64,000 bases of DNA from Stakelama saccharophila (GCF_032229225.1 NZ_CP135076.1:725001-789000); one strand, 5' to 3'; shown: positions 8,567 to 19,687, counted from the stretch's first letter. A program made the numbers and translations. Notes: generated by a model not told the origin, from the letters alone.

Positions 8567-9590
8567 GGCGGATCCCGGCATCTTTCGCTCCATTCCGGCC
8601 GTTCGCGAGCGGCAGATCGCCGATGTCGCGCAACTCGACGCCGTACTGCGCGAGGCCGGCGAACCCTTCGTCGTGCGTGGCCTGGTGTCGGACTGGCCGC
8701 TGGTTGCCGCCGGCAAGCAGTCGCCCCGCGCCGCGCGGCGATATCTGCTCGACCACGCGCGCGCCATGAAGTTTACCGTCTCCGCCGGAGCCCCCGGCAC
8801 CGACGGCAGGATGTTCTACGACGCCGCGATGGGGATGAATTTCCGCACGCTCCAGGCACCATTGCCCGAAATCTTTGCCCGGATCGATGCACAGGAAGGC
8901 AGGGCGGACGCCCACCCCATCTATCTCGCCTCGATCGACATGCACCGTTTCTTTTCCGGCCTGGCCGAGGAGAACCGCGTCGATCTGGGCGAGCGCAAGA
9001 GCCTCGACGGCATCTGGATCGGCACGCCGACACGGATCGCGGCGCATAACGACTTTCCCGACAATCTCGCCTGCGTCGCGGTGGGGCGGCGGCGCTTCAC
9101 GCTGTTCCCGCCGGATCAGTTCCGCAACCTCTATCTCGGTCCCATCGACAACACGCCCGCCGGCCGCGCGATCAGCATGGTCGATTTCCACAATCCCGAT
9201 TTCGAGCGTTTCCCGAAATTCCGCGAGGCGCTGGACCATGCGCTGGTGGCGGAAATGGAACCCGGCGACGCGCTGCATATCCCGTCCATGTGGTGGCACC
9301 ATGTCGAGGGGCTGTCGTCGTTCAACGTGCTGGTGAATTACTGGTGGCGCGACACGCCGCGCTGGCTGGGCCAGCCGCAGAACGCGCTCAACCTCGCCCT
9401 CATGGCGATCCGCGACCTGCCCCAGGCGGAAAAGGAGCATTGGCGCGACCTGTTCGACCATTATGTCTTCCGCAACCGGCCCGAGGATGTCGAGCATATC
9501 CCCGAGGACGCGCGCAGCGTGCTTGCGCCCCTCACCCCCGAAAGCGCGGAACGCATCCGCGGTTTCCTGCTCCGGCAGTTGAATCAGTGA
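8559..9590 (+). CDS. JmjC/cupin-like domain protein (Cupin_8 type)
   Basis: 343 residues. The double-stranded beta-helix of Fe(II)/2-oxoglutarate enzymes is indicated by H163-x-D165 in AAHNDFPDN and a distal histidine in DALHIPSMWWHHVEG (~247-248), so the metal triad looks intact. RRRFTLFPP is the usual strand between them. Relatives include asparaginyl and protein hydroxylases, but the target of this group (sometimes called pass1-related) is unknown. Start ATG 8559 lies inside the SapC gene; the stop overlaps the GTG of the halogenase gene. The three genes therefore form a tightly coupled operon. Confidence 0.85.
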   Translation: MAEADPGIFRSIPAVRERQIADVAQLDAVLREAGEPFVVRGLVSDWPLVAAGKQSPRAARRYLLDHARAMKFTVSAGAPGTDGRMFYDAAMGMNFRTLQAPLPEIFARIDAQEGRADAHPIYLASIDMHRFFSGLAEENRVDLGERKSLDGIWIGTPTRIAAHNDFPDNLACVAVGRRRFTLFPPDQFRNLYLGPIDNTPAGRAISMVDFHNPDFERFPKFREALDHALVAEMEPGDALHIPSMWWHHVEGLSSFNVLVNYWWRDTPRWLGQPQNALNLALMAIRDLPQAEKEHWRDLFDHYVFRNRPEDVEHIPEDARSVLAPLTPESAERIRGFLLRQLNQ

Positions 9591-11086
9591 GGCCGGCGCA
9601 GCGTATCGTCATCGCCGGCGGCGGCACGGCGGGGTGGATGGCGGCGGCCGCAATTGCGCATACCATGGGCGACACGGTCGATCTGACGCTGGTGGAATCG
9701 GACGCGATCGGCACCGTCGGCGTGGGCGAATCGACCATCCCGCCGCTCGCCACCTATAACCGCGTGATCGGGGTGAAAGAGGCCGACTTCATGCGGGCGA
9801 CCAGCGCCACGTTCAAGCTCGGCATCTGGTTCGACGGCTGGCGCACCGGTGCGGCGGACGACAGCTATTTCCATTCCTTCGGCCTGACAGGCAAGGATCA
9901 CTGGTCCGCGGGCTTCCAGCATTTCTGGCTCCACGGCCGGGAAAAAGGCCATGACCAGCCCTATGACGACTATTGTCTGGAATTGGTCGCCGCGCGGGAG
10001 GGCCGGTTCGCCCACCTGCCCGACAACCGCATGAACTACGCCTATCAGCTCGATTCCACCGCCTATGGCCGTTTCCTGCGCCAGCTTGCGGAAAAGAACG
10101 GCGCCAGGCGGATCGAGGGAAAGATCGCGCAGGTGGACCTCCACGGCGAAAGCGGCGACATCGTCGCGCTGAAGCTCGAATCCGGCCAGCGGATCGAGGG
10201 CGACCTGTTCCTCGACTGCACCGGTTTCCGCGCGCTGCTGATGGAACAGGCGCTGCATGCCGGCTTCGATGACTGGACGCACTGGCTGCCGTGCGATTCG
10301 GCGATCGCGATCCAGACGGAAAGCGTCCGCCCCGCGCCGCCTTATACGCGCGCGATGGCGCACGACGCCGGGTGGCAGTGGCGCATCCCGCTGCAACACC
10401 GGACCGGCAACGGCCTCGTCTATTGCAGCCGCTATCTGTCGCGCGACGACGCGCTTGCGCGGGTGATGGGCAATATCGAGGGCGCGGCCCGGACCGAGCC
10501 CAACTTCCTGCGCTTCACCACCGGCGTCCGGCGCCGGCAATGGTATCGCAACTGCATCGCCATCGGCCTGTCGGGCGGGTTCATGGAGCCGCTGGAATCG
10601 ACCAGCATCCACCTGATCCAGCGCGCGGTGCTGCGCCTTGTCCGCATGATGCCGGCAGGCCGGATCAGTGCGCGCGACATCGCCGAGTTCAACGATCAGC
10701 AGACGCTCGACATGGAGCAGATCCGCGACTTCCTGATCCTGCACTACAAGGTGACGCAGCGCCGCGACAGCGCCTTCTGGCGGCACTGCGCGGACATGGA
10801 GATCCCCGACACGCTGGCGCAGAAGATCGAACTGTTCCGCGAAACCGGCCGCGTCTTTCGCCGGAACGAGGAACTGTTCGCGGAAAATAGCTGGGTGCAG
10901 GTGATGATGGGGCAGGGCATCATGCCCGAAAGCCACCATCCCATCGCCGCCAAGCTCGGCGACGAAGAGCTGGACCGCCTGCTGACCGGACTTCGCCACG
11001 GTGTCGCCCGCACCGTCGAAACACTCCCCGCCCATGCCGATTATGTGGCGCGCTATTGCGGCGCCAGCAAAGCAGAGGCGGCCTGA
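9587..11086 (+). CDS. Flavin-dependent tryptophan halogenase family protein
   Basis: 499 residues starting at GTG 9587, which overlaps the previous stop as GTGA. The FAD-binding motif is GGGTAGW (residues 11-17). The lysine that forms the haloamine in characterised halogenases is present in TFKLGIWFDGW (about K77), as are the W-x-W-x-I-P motif (WQWRIPLQHR) and the PLESTS segment that carries the active-site glutamate. It is therefore catalytically plausible. Most members in sugar loci have no proven substrate. No halogenated-product biosynthesis genes lie nearby, so chlorination of tryptophan is not implied. A modified sugar, aromatic decoration or protein residue is possible. Confidence 0.85.
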   Translation: MRPAQRIVIAGGGTAGWMAAAAIAHTMGDTVDLTLVESDAIGTVGVGESTIPPLATYNRVIGVKEADFMRATSATFKLGIWFDGWRTGAADDSYFHSFGLTGKDHWSAGFQHFWLHGREKGHDQPYDDYCLELVAAREGRFAHLPDNRMNYAYQLDSTAYGRFLRQLAEKNGARRIEGKIAQVDLHGESGDIVALKLESGQRIEGDLFLDCTGFRALLMEQALHAGFDDWTHWLPCDSAIAIQTESVRPAPPYTRAMAHDAGWQWRIPLQHRTGNGLVYCSRYLSRDDALARVMGNIEGAARTEPNFLRFTTGVRRRQWYRNCIAIGLSGGFMEPLESTSIHLIQRAVLRLVRMMPAGRISARDIAEFNDQQTLDMEQIRDFLILHYKVTQRRDSAFWRHCADMEIPDTLAQKIELFRETGRVFRRNEELFAENSWVQVMMGQGIMPESHHPIAAKLGDEELDRLLTGLRHGVARTVETLPAHADYVARYCGASKAEAA

Positions 11087-11096
11087 GCGGCGGGGC

Positions 11097-12155
11097 ATGG
11101 CGCGACGGAAACAGGCAGTCACGATCAAGCATGTCGCCGCCGATGCCGGCGTTTCGCTGCAGACCGTCAGCCGCGTCATCAACAAGGAACCCAATGTCCG
11201 CCCGGCCATGCGCGAACGGGTGCAGGCCTCGATCGAGAAGCTGGGCTACGTCCCCTCGATCGCGGCGCAGCGGATGAGCGGGTCGCGCTCCTATCTCATC
11301 ATGGCGCTCAACGATCGCGAGCGCACCATCGCCGACTGGGAAAAGCGCGAGGGCACCGACTGGGTCGACCAGATGATGTTCGGCGGGATGCTGACCTGCG
11401 CCGAACACGGTTACCGCCTGATCGTCGAACTGATCGACACGCATAGCGACCATATCGAACGCGAGCTGCTGGCCGCGATCGCCGCGCTGCAGCCGGACGG
11501 CGTGATCCTGACGCCGCCGCATTCGCAGAACCGGCAGATCGTCGACCTGCTCGACGAGCACAACATCACGATCGCGCGCATCGGATCGCTGACGGGCGGA
11601 CCGGGCCTGCGCCTGACGATGGACGACGAACGTGCGGCGCGGCTGGCGACGGAACACCTTCTGGCGCTCGGCCACACCCGCGTCGGCTTCATTGCCGGCT
11701 CGCCCGAATACGAACTGAGCGCGTGGCGCGTCGACGGGTGGCGGACGGCGATGGCGGCGGCAGGTCTCGATCTCGAGGGGTTGCTGGCCGAAAGCGATTT
11801 CAGCCTCGCATCGGGCGAACGGGCGGCGGTGCGGCTGCTGGACGGCGACGCGCCGGCGACGGCCATCATCGCCAGCAACGACCAGACCGCGCTCGGCCTG
11901 CTGAACGTCGTGCGGTCGCGCGGTCTCGACGTGCCGGACGATCTGTCGGTCATCAGTTTCGACGACACGCCGGTCGTCCGCTTCGGCTATCCGCCGCTCA
12001 CCGCGATCGAGCAACCGATCGCGAATGTCACCGCACGCGCCGTCGAACTCATCATCGCGGCGCGGGCGGGCGAGAAGCCCCCGGCATCGCCGCAAGTGGT
12101 GCCGGCAGGCCTGGTCGTGCGCGAATCGACGGCCGCGCCGAAGCGCCGTCGCTGA
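11097..12155 (+). CDS. LacI family transcriptional regulator
   Basis: 352 residues. The N-terminal helix-turn-helix and hinge (TIKHVAADAGVSLQTVSRVI, then YVPSIAAQRM) are followed by a periplasmic-binding-protein-like effector domain with the usual SVISFDDTPV and PPLTAIEQP segments. The start ATG at 11097 lies 10 bp after the halogenase stop, so it is probably in the same operon. It most likely senses a sugar from the locus and controls the receptor promoter, where a GAACGTTC palindrome occurs (4602-4609). Effector unknown. Confidence 0.92.
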   Translation: MARRKQAVTIKHVAADAGVSLQTVSRVINKEPNVRPAMRERVQASIEKLGYVPSIAAQRMSGSRSYLIMALNDRERTIADWEKREGTDWVDQMMFGGMLTCAEHGYRLIVELIDTHSDHIERELLAAIAALQPDGVILTPPHSQNRQIVDLLDEHNITIARIGSLTGGPGLRLTMDDERAARLATEHLLALGHTRVGFIAGSPEYELSAWRVDGWRTAMAAAGLDLEGLLAESDFSLASGERAAVRLLDGDAPATAIIASNDQTALGLLNVVRSRGLDVPDDLSVISFDDTPVVRFGYPPLTAIEQPIANVTARAVELIIAARAGEKPPASPQVVPAGLVVRESTAAPKRRR

Positions 12156-12237
12156 CGCAGCCGAACAATCACGGAAAGCGAGCTGATCCGGAAATCCAGA
12201 GGTGGGTTCGGTCGACTTTGAACGCGTGCCGGGCCTT

Positions 12238-12263
12238 GTGCTCCCGTGAAGGCGGGAGCCCAG
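12238..12263. repeat. REP-like palindrome, family A (copy 1)
   Basis: GCTCCCG (12240-12246) and CGGGAGC (12253-12259) pair around TGAAGG and are followed by CCAG. Same design as copies near 19.4, 45.8, 51.1 and 58.7 kb. Lies in the 666-bp gene-poor space 12156-12821. Confidence 0.85.
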
Positions 12264-12331
12264 CCTGTGTCCCCGCCACCGGGTCTCGTCAAAATACTCC
12301 TTTGATGGGTGCCCTTCGCGAACACACAAGA

Positions 12332-12389
12332 TTCCGAACCTTTCCGAAAGTTCGGGCTGATCGTGTGCAAAGCCGATAGCATTCGCCTC
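12332..12389. repeat. 58-bp dispersed repeat, family D (copy 1)
   Basis: Begins TTCCGAACC and ends AGCATTCGCCTC; a second copy with small indels and substitutions is at 19462-19517. In both places it follows a family A palindrome. No coding sense seen. Confidence 0.75.
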
Positions 12390-12530
12390 AAGGACGGCCT
12401 CCGTTTCCGTCGGCCGTTTCGATCAGCCGATATTCCGACAGGATGCGGCAATTCTCGTGGACGCCATCGGCCCCGTGCGCAACGCAGCACGTTCGGCCGC
12501 GGCGTTGCCGTGCCGCCATATCAGTACGTC

Positions 12531-12629
12531 AACGATGCCGCTTTGTGCACGCTCGTCTTTCCGTCGGGGCCGGTCACGGCATAGGTAAAGCCGGGCATCA
12601 GCGAAAAGGCGCCGACCCCGCCGTTGCGG
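12531..12629 (-). pseudogene. Coding-like C-terminal fragment, family not recognised
   Basis: On the minus strand the frame reads GGVGAFSLMPGFTYAVTG, continues PDGKTSVHKAASLTY, and then stops. It looks like the last ~32 residues of a protein, but nothing in-frame joins it to a start and it abuts another fragment on the opposite strand. I could not identify the family; it may be chance. Confidence 0.25.
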
Positions 12630-12633
12630 CGCG

Positions 12634-12744
12634 ATGGCGATCGCCGTGGCGCTCACCAACACCGGACGGGTGCCGACGCTCAATGCCAAGCTGACGCTGG
12701 TCAACGCGGTGAACAAGCGCATTCTGGCCCGCGCGCGGTATTTG
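12634..12744 (+). pseudogene. Possible relic of the C-terminal Ig-like domain of a GH2 glycosidase
   Basis: The frame reads VALTNTGRVPTLNAKLTLVN then AVNKRILARARYL. This resembles the C-terminal sandwich domain of GH2 beta-mannosidase-type enzymes, where a segment like 'TNTGxxPALNAKLTLxDAxGxRILPAYYSDN' is common (from memory). No GH2 catalytic domain is nearby, and the frame loses resemblance after ~37 codons. Interpreted as a leftover after deletion in this sugar locus. Confidence 0.4.
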
Positions 12745-12821
12745 CGCCGTTGCCGTCGGCGTGTACACCGCCGCCAGGATGATGCCGGCGGGACGTCGGG
12801 TCGCGAAACAGGGAGATGATG

Positions 12822-13829
12822 ATGGGACGGATGCTGGCCTTCGGCGAAGTGATGCTGCGTCTGTCGCCGCCCGATCGTCAGCTCCTCCTCCAGACTCCCG
12901 CACTCGATGTCTGGACCGCGGGTGCGGAGGCGAACGTCGCGACCGCGCTGGCGCTGCTGGACCATGACGTGGCGCTGGCGACGGCGCTGCCCGAAAACGC
13001 GCTCGGCGACGCGGCCGAGCGGACTCTGCGCGGGCTCGGCGTCGACTGTCGGCATGTCCTTCGGCGGCCGGGGCGGATGGGATTATACTACGTCACGCCC
13101 GGCGCCGGATTGCGGCCGACCGATGTCATCTACGACCGCGCGCATTCCGCCTTTGCCGAGGCGCCGGTGCGCGCGTGGGACTGGGACGCGCTGCTCGACG
13201 GCGTGGATCACCTGCATTTGTCGGGCATCACCCCGGCGCTGGGGCCGGTACCGGCGGAGGCCGCACTGGCGGCGGTCGAGGCGGCCGGCGCGCGCGACAT
13301 CACCATTTCGTTCGACGGCAATTACCGCGCGCGGCTGTGGAAACGCTGGGACAGCAATCCGCGCGCCGTCCTTTCCAGGCTGGTGGGGGCCGCGCACATC
13401 CTGTTCGGCAACCACCGCGACATCGCGCTGCTGCTCGACCGCGATTTCGGTGGGGAGGGCGAGGATCGGCGCCGCGCATCGGCCGATGCGGCGTTCGCCG
13501 CCTTTCCCAGGCTGCGCATCATCGCCTCGACCGCGCGGCATGTGGTCGATTCCGGCCATCACCGGCTGTCGGCACGCATTGACGCCCGCGACGGTCACGC
13601 GCAGACGCAAGAGATCGCGCTGACGGGCATCGTCGATCGCATCGGCGGCGGGGACGCCTTTGCAGCCGGGGTGCTGGACGCCTTGCGGAACGGACGGTCG
13701 ATCGAGGCGGCGGCGGCGAACGGGCTGGCGCTCACCAGCCTGAAGCATTCGCTGCCCGGCGACGCCAGCCTGTTCCGGCGCGCCGATCTGGACGGGTTCG
13801 TCGCCGGCGGGGTCGACGTGAAGCGCTGA
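12822..13829 (+). CDS. kdgK: PfkB-family sugar kinase, probable 2-keto-3-deoxygluconate kinase
   Basis: 335 residues. LAFGEVMLRLSPP at the N-terminus and WTAGAEANVA are characteristic of KDG kinases; the C-terminal GGGDAFAAG carries the catalytic base aspartate and anion hole of the PfkB fold. It would phosphorylate 2-keto-3-deoxygluconate at C6 using ATP, feeding the lower Entner-Doudoroff path. Three consecutive ATGs (12816, 12819, 12822) follow AGGGAG; 12822 gives the best spacing. Next to it are a FadR-type regulator and a relic of D-mannonate dehydratase, the enzyme that makes KDG from mannonate. That supports the assignment. Confidence 0.75.
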   Translation: MGRMLAFGEVMLRLSPPDRQLLLQTPALDVWTAGAEANVATALALLDHDVALATALPENALGDAAERTLRGLGVDCRHVLRRPGRMGLYYVTPGAGLRPTDVIYDRAHSAFAEAPVRAWDWDALLDGVDHLHLSGITPALGPVPAEAALAAVEAAGARDITISFDGNYRARLWKRWDSNPRAVLSRLVGAAHILFGNHRDIALLLDRDFGGEGEDRRRASADAAFAAFPRLRIIASTARHVVDSGHHRLSARIDARDGHAQTQEIALTGIVDRIGGGDAFAAGVLDALRNGRSIEAAAANGLALTSLKHSLPGDASLFRRADLDGFVAGGVDVKR

Positions 13830-13974
13830 CGGTGCGTGCGGGCCAGGATGGAATGCGGCTTTCGGCCCTTCGATTTGGCGGTGTCGCATACGCACGGTGA
13901 TCTGTTCGTCGGGAATGACAGCGGCGCGCGATGCCGGTACGATCGGCTCCAAAAGCAGACAGGAGAGAAAGAGC

Positions 13975-14727
13975 ATGACCGCCGCCGCTCCGAAACTCTA
14001 TCGCGCGATCATTGATACGCTGCAGGAAGAGATCACGAGCGGTAAGTACCGGCCCGGCGAACGGTTGCCGCCCGAACGCGAACTGGTCGAGCGGTTCGAC
14101 GTAAGCCGCCTGACGCTGCGCGAGGCGATGATCGGCATGGAGATCATGGGGCTGGTCGAGGCGCGCCGCGGCTCCGGCGTCTATGTCACCGAACGGCCGG
14201 GGGCGACGGTATCGCCGTCCGACCTCGACATCGGCGCGTTCGAACTTACCGAGGCGCGTCGGCTGGTCGAGGGGGAAGCGGCGGCGCTTGCGGCGGTGAC
14301 GGCCGATCCCGCGGACGTCGCGGAGCTGCGCGAAATACTCGACCAGATGATCGCGGAGAACGAGCGGGAGCTGCACGATGAGGTCGCCGATCGCGATTTC
14401 CACCTGCGCATCGCCCAGGCAACGCGCAACGCCGCGATCGTGCTGTTGATGAAAACGCTGTGGGATGTGCGGCACCGGTCGCCACTGTGCGAGAAGATGC
14501 TCGAACGGTCGCGGCGCTCGGGGGTGAAGCCACGCATCGACGATCACCGCGCGATCGTCGATGCCATCGCCGCGGCCGATGCGCATGGCGCGCGCAAGGC
14601 GATGCGGGATCATCTCGGCCGGGTGATCGACAACCTGCTGGCTGCGACGGAAATGGACGGGATCGAACGGGTCAGGGCGGAGGCGGCCGAGCTTCGCGAA
14701 CGGGCCGGGCGCTTCGCCGCGATATAG
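13975..14727 (+). CDS. GntR family regulator, FadR subfamily
   Basis: 250 residues. A winged-helix N-terminus (GKYRPGERLPPERELVERFD, then VSRLTLREAM and RRGSGVYV) joins an all-helical FCD effector domain with the metal-ligand pattern E-x-x-L...D-x-x-FH-x-x-I (DRDFHLRIAQ) and a late histidine (DDHRAIVDAI). FadR-type regulators beside kdgK usually respond to uronates or aldonates. Start ATG 13975 follows AGGAGAG. The gene originally controlled by it may be the mannonate dehydratase whose remnant lies just downstream. Confidence 0.9.
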   Translation: MTAAAPKLYRAIIDTLQEEITSGKYRPGERLPPERELVERFDVSRLTLREAMIGMEIMGLVEARRGSGVYVTERPGATVSPSDLDIGAFELTEARRLVEGEAAALAAVTADPADVAELREILDQMIAENERELHDEVADRDFHLRIAQATRNAAIVLLMKTLWDVRHRSPLCEKMLERSRRSGVKPRIDDHRAIVDAIAAADAHGARKAMRDHLGRVIDNLLAATEMDGIERVRAEAAELRERAGRFAAI

Positions 14728-14869
14728 GACTTGGCGACCACGCCTGCCTGGCCGCCGTGCCTGTGCAACCTGCCTGATAACTTCGGCGTCGTGATGGCGC
14801 CCGAACGGAATCGGGGATCGGATGCATGACGGCAAGCGACGGGCGTGTCGCAGGGATGTTGCCGCCGCG

Positions 14870-14932
14870 ATCCGCATTTGCGACGTGCGCGTGATCGTCA
14901 CCTGTCCGGGATGCAATTTCGCCACGCTCAGG
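14870..14932 (+). pseudogene. N-terminal remnant of D-mannonate dehydratase (ManD/RspA type)
   Basis: Bases 14870-14932 encode IRICDVRVIVTCPG followed by CNFATLR. Intact ManD proteins of the enolase superfamily begin with a strand like 'MKIxxARVIVTCPGRNFVTLKI' (from memory), so the match covers the first ~20 codons. The characteristic GDATLNGRE that should follow is absent and the frame ends at 15025 in unrelated sequence. The enzyme converts D-mannonate to 2-keto-3-deoxygluconate, the substrate of the kinase upstream. The rest of 14728-15035 shows no other gene. Confidence 0.6.
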
Positions 14933-15035
14933 AATGCCGCGCGCTTCCTCATCACGGTCGTGCGGCGCACGGGCGCCTCCATCCCGCGGCCGGGCGGATG
15001 TTGCAATCGGGCGCACACCGACTAGACCGCCGACG

Positions 15036-15224
15036 ATGCTCGCGCTCGGCTGCCTCTTCCCGGTCCTGTTCTTCATCGGCGGCGCGATTCTCGGTGCGAT
15101 CTGGTTCGGCGAGCAGGGCTCGATCTGGGGCGCGATCGCCGGACTGGTGCTCGGGACATTGGCGCCGCTCGTGATGTTCTGGGCCTTTGCGGGCGCGCGG
15201 AAGAAGAAGACCGACAAGCGCTGA
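15036..15224 (+). CDS. Small two-helix membrane protein, unknown function
   Basis: 62 residues: two hydrophobic helices ([20 protein letters not shown] and [20 protein letters not shown]) separated by a short acidic loop, ending in a basic tail (ARKKKTDKR) that should stay in the cytoplasm. No strong ribosome site is visible before ATG 15036. It lies between the mannonate-dehydratase relic and acnA. I do not recognise a named family. Confidence 0.65.
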   Translation: MLALGCLFPVLFFIGGAILGAIWFGEQGSIWGAIAGLVLGTLAPLVMFWAFAGARKKKTDKR

Positions 15225-15499
15225 CGGGCGGCCGCGCCTTGCGGAACAGGACGTTCCGTTCGTGCGGCTCGAGTTCGGTCGCCCGCTCCATTTGCAATGG
15301 CGGACCCGCTCACCCTTTCCCAAACCGCCCCCCCTTGCTACAGGCTCGCCTCGAATCTCGTATTCGCCAGTTTTCCGCCAGCGTATCGGCGTGGAGGACC
15401 TCTGATCAGCGCGGCTCCTTCGGGCCAGCGGCCGGTCACGGACCCTCCCGCCGATCCCAGCGTTGGCAAGGCAACAGACAAGGGAAGGAACACCCCGAT

Positions 15500-18168
<2,669 letters not shown>

Positions 18169-18172
<4 letters not shown>

Positions 18173-18594
18173 GACCGGCCCTCGGCCTGTTGATGCTTTT
18201 TGTCGCCGGGCCGGCGCTCGCCGCGTCGGCACCGGTGGACAATCCGCGCTCGTTGATGGGGCGCTGGTTCATCCGGCATGACAAGGCGATCGTCGCCATC
18301 GAACCGTGCGGCAATGCGCTGTGCGGGCGCGTCGAACGTGTGCTGGACAAGGATTTCCCCGAATACGACGTCAACAATTCGGACGCGAGCAAGCGTGATC
18401 GGCCGGTCGAGGGCATCAACGTGCTGTTGCAGTTCACCCCTGACCGCGACGACGGGGTGTGGCGCGGCGAGATCTACGACCCCAAATCGGGCCATACCTA
18501 CCGCTCGCTGATGCAGCGCAAGGGCGCGAAGCTGGAAGTGAAAGGCTGTGTCGGCCCGTTCTGCAAGACGCAGATCTGGCGCCGCGCACCCTAG
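18169..18594 (+). CDS. DUF2147 exported protein
   Basis: 141 residues starting at TTG 18169, which overlaps the acnA stop (TTGA). A signal peptide ([15 protein letters not shown]) precedes a beta-barrel domain typical of DUF2147: [23 protein letters not shown], then [12 protein letters not shown]. Small periplasmic protein of unknown biochemical role. Two cysteine pairs (PCGNALCG and GCVGPFC) may form disulfides. The overlap implies coupling to acnA translation. Confidence 0.85.
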
Positions 18595-18668
18595 GTCAAA
18601 GCTGCCGGACGCGGCGATAATCGACCCCCGCCGGAATATCGGGACTATGGACTTGCCGGGATGATCGC

Positions 18669-19280
18669 GTGAAGAAGCCGCTTACCGTCGCACAATTGAC
18701 CGAATTCGGCCGCGTTCAGCTTTCGCGTACCTTTTTCATGCGCGATTTTCTCTATTCCGACATCGCCGAGATCTACAGGATCTCGAACCTGCCCGACGAT
18801 CCCGACCTCGCGATCGCCGCCGGCACCCGGCTGTGCCAGGACCTGCTGGAGCCGTTGCAGGATGCCTTCGGCCGGATCGCGATCCGCTCGGCCTATCGCT
18901 CGGCAGAGGTCAACGCGACGGGCCATGCAAAGGGGCACAATTGCGCGTCGAACGAGCGCAACGCCGCGCATCATATCTGGGATCAGCGCGACGCCAGGGG
19001 GCATATGGGCGCCACCGCCTGCATCGTGGTGCCGAGCTTCGCCAACCGCTTCGACCGGCCGGGCGACTGGAAGCGGCTCGCCTGGTGGGTGCACGATCAC
19101 CTGCCCTATTCGACGATGGAATTCTTCCCCGTCCGCTGGGCCTGCAACCTGTCCTGGCACGAAGCGCCGGCGCGGATGATCTTCAGCCACGTCCCCAATG
19201 ATCGCGGCTATCTGACCAAGCCCGGCATGGACAATCACGAAGGCGATCACAGCGCCGAGTGGCGGGAAATATTGCCGTAG
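18669..19280 (+). CDS. Peptidase M15-like conserved protein
   Basis: 203 residues from GTG 18669. The core IRSAYRSAEVN...GHNCASNERNAAHHIWDQRD and GHMGATACIVVP recalls the D-Ala-D-Ala/Hedgehog fold (M15-like), where a histidine and aspartate bind zinc; STMEFFPVRWACNLSWHE carries a further histidine. No signal peptide. Intact zinc ligands cannot be proven by eye, so activity is open. It is a stand-alone gene; a repeat-filled 407-bp space follows. Confidence 0.6.
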   Translation: MKKPLTVAQLTEFGRVQLSRTFFMRDFLYSDIAEIYRISNLPDDPDLAIAAGTRLCQDLLEPLQDAFGRIAIRSAYRSAEVNATGHAKGHNCASNERNAAHHIWDQRDARGHMGATACIVVPSFANRFDRPGDWKRLAWWVHDHLPYSTMEFFPVRWACNLSWHEAPARMIFSHVPNDRGYLTKPGMDNHEGDHSAEWREILP

Positions 19281-19370
19281 AGGTACGTTCCCAGCGGTGA
19301 ATGCCGTGCCGGACTCTCGGGCCGGTGCCTGTAGAGCCTCGTACCAACTCCACGCGCCTTTCCACCTTCC

Positions 19371-19439
19371 TTGCGCTCCCGCGCACCTCTCTTGTGCTCC
19401 GCGCACTTCCATTGTGCTCCCGCGAAGGCGGGAGCCCAG
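19371..19439. repeat. REP-like palindrome, family A (copy 2), preceded by partial tandem copies
   Basis: GCTCCCG (19416-19422) pairs with CGGGAGC (19429-19435), followed by CCAG. Two shorter versions of the left half (TTGCGCTCCCGCGCACC near 19372 and TTGTGCTCCGCGCACTTCC near 19392) sit directly upstream at ~20-bp spacing. Together with the family D repeat this accounts for much of the gene-free stretch 19281-19687; the rest shows nothing recognisable. Confidence 0.75.
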
Positions 19440-19461
19440 TCTGAGCGTGGCGGGACAGGGT

Positions 19462-19517
19462 TTCCGAACCTCCGAAAGCTCAGGCCGATCATGTGCAAAT
19501 CTGACAGCATTCGCCTC
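19462..19517. repeat. Dispersed repeat, family D (copy 2)
   Basis: Begins TTCCGAACC and ends AGCATTCGCCTC, matching 12332-12389 with a 2-bp deletion and scattered changes. Lies 23 bp after a family A palindrome, against ~69 bp in copy 1. Confidence 0.75.
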
Positions 19518-19687
19518 CATATCCCCGGACCGGCGCCCGATCGGGCCGGCTGGTGGAATCCGCCAGCGCGCGCAAATGGCGGCCGGCCGCGGACGGGCGA
19601 GATCCCTGCGGGGTACAATCCGCCGCGAAAAGGGAACCGGTTGCCTCGCGCGATCATTGACGGCGCAGGCAACAGGGAGATGGATTG

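Noticed and set aside
9587..11086. Calling the region a halogenated natural-product cluster
   Set aside because: No NRPS, PKS, RiPP or tryptophan-modifying genes are nearby; context is sugar uptake.
12423..13055. 210-codon minus-strand frame opposite the start of kdgK
   Set aside because: It crosses the KDG-kinase N-terminus and reads as a low-complexity Arg-rich shadow; only the separate short frame at 12531-12629 looked coding-like.
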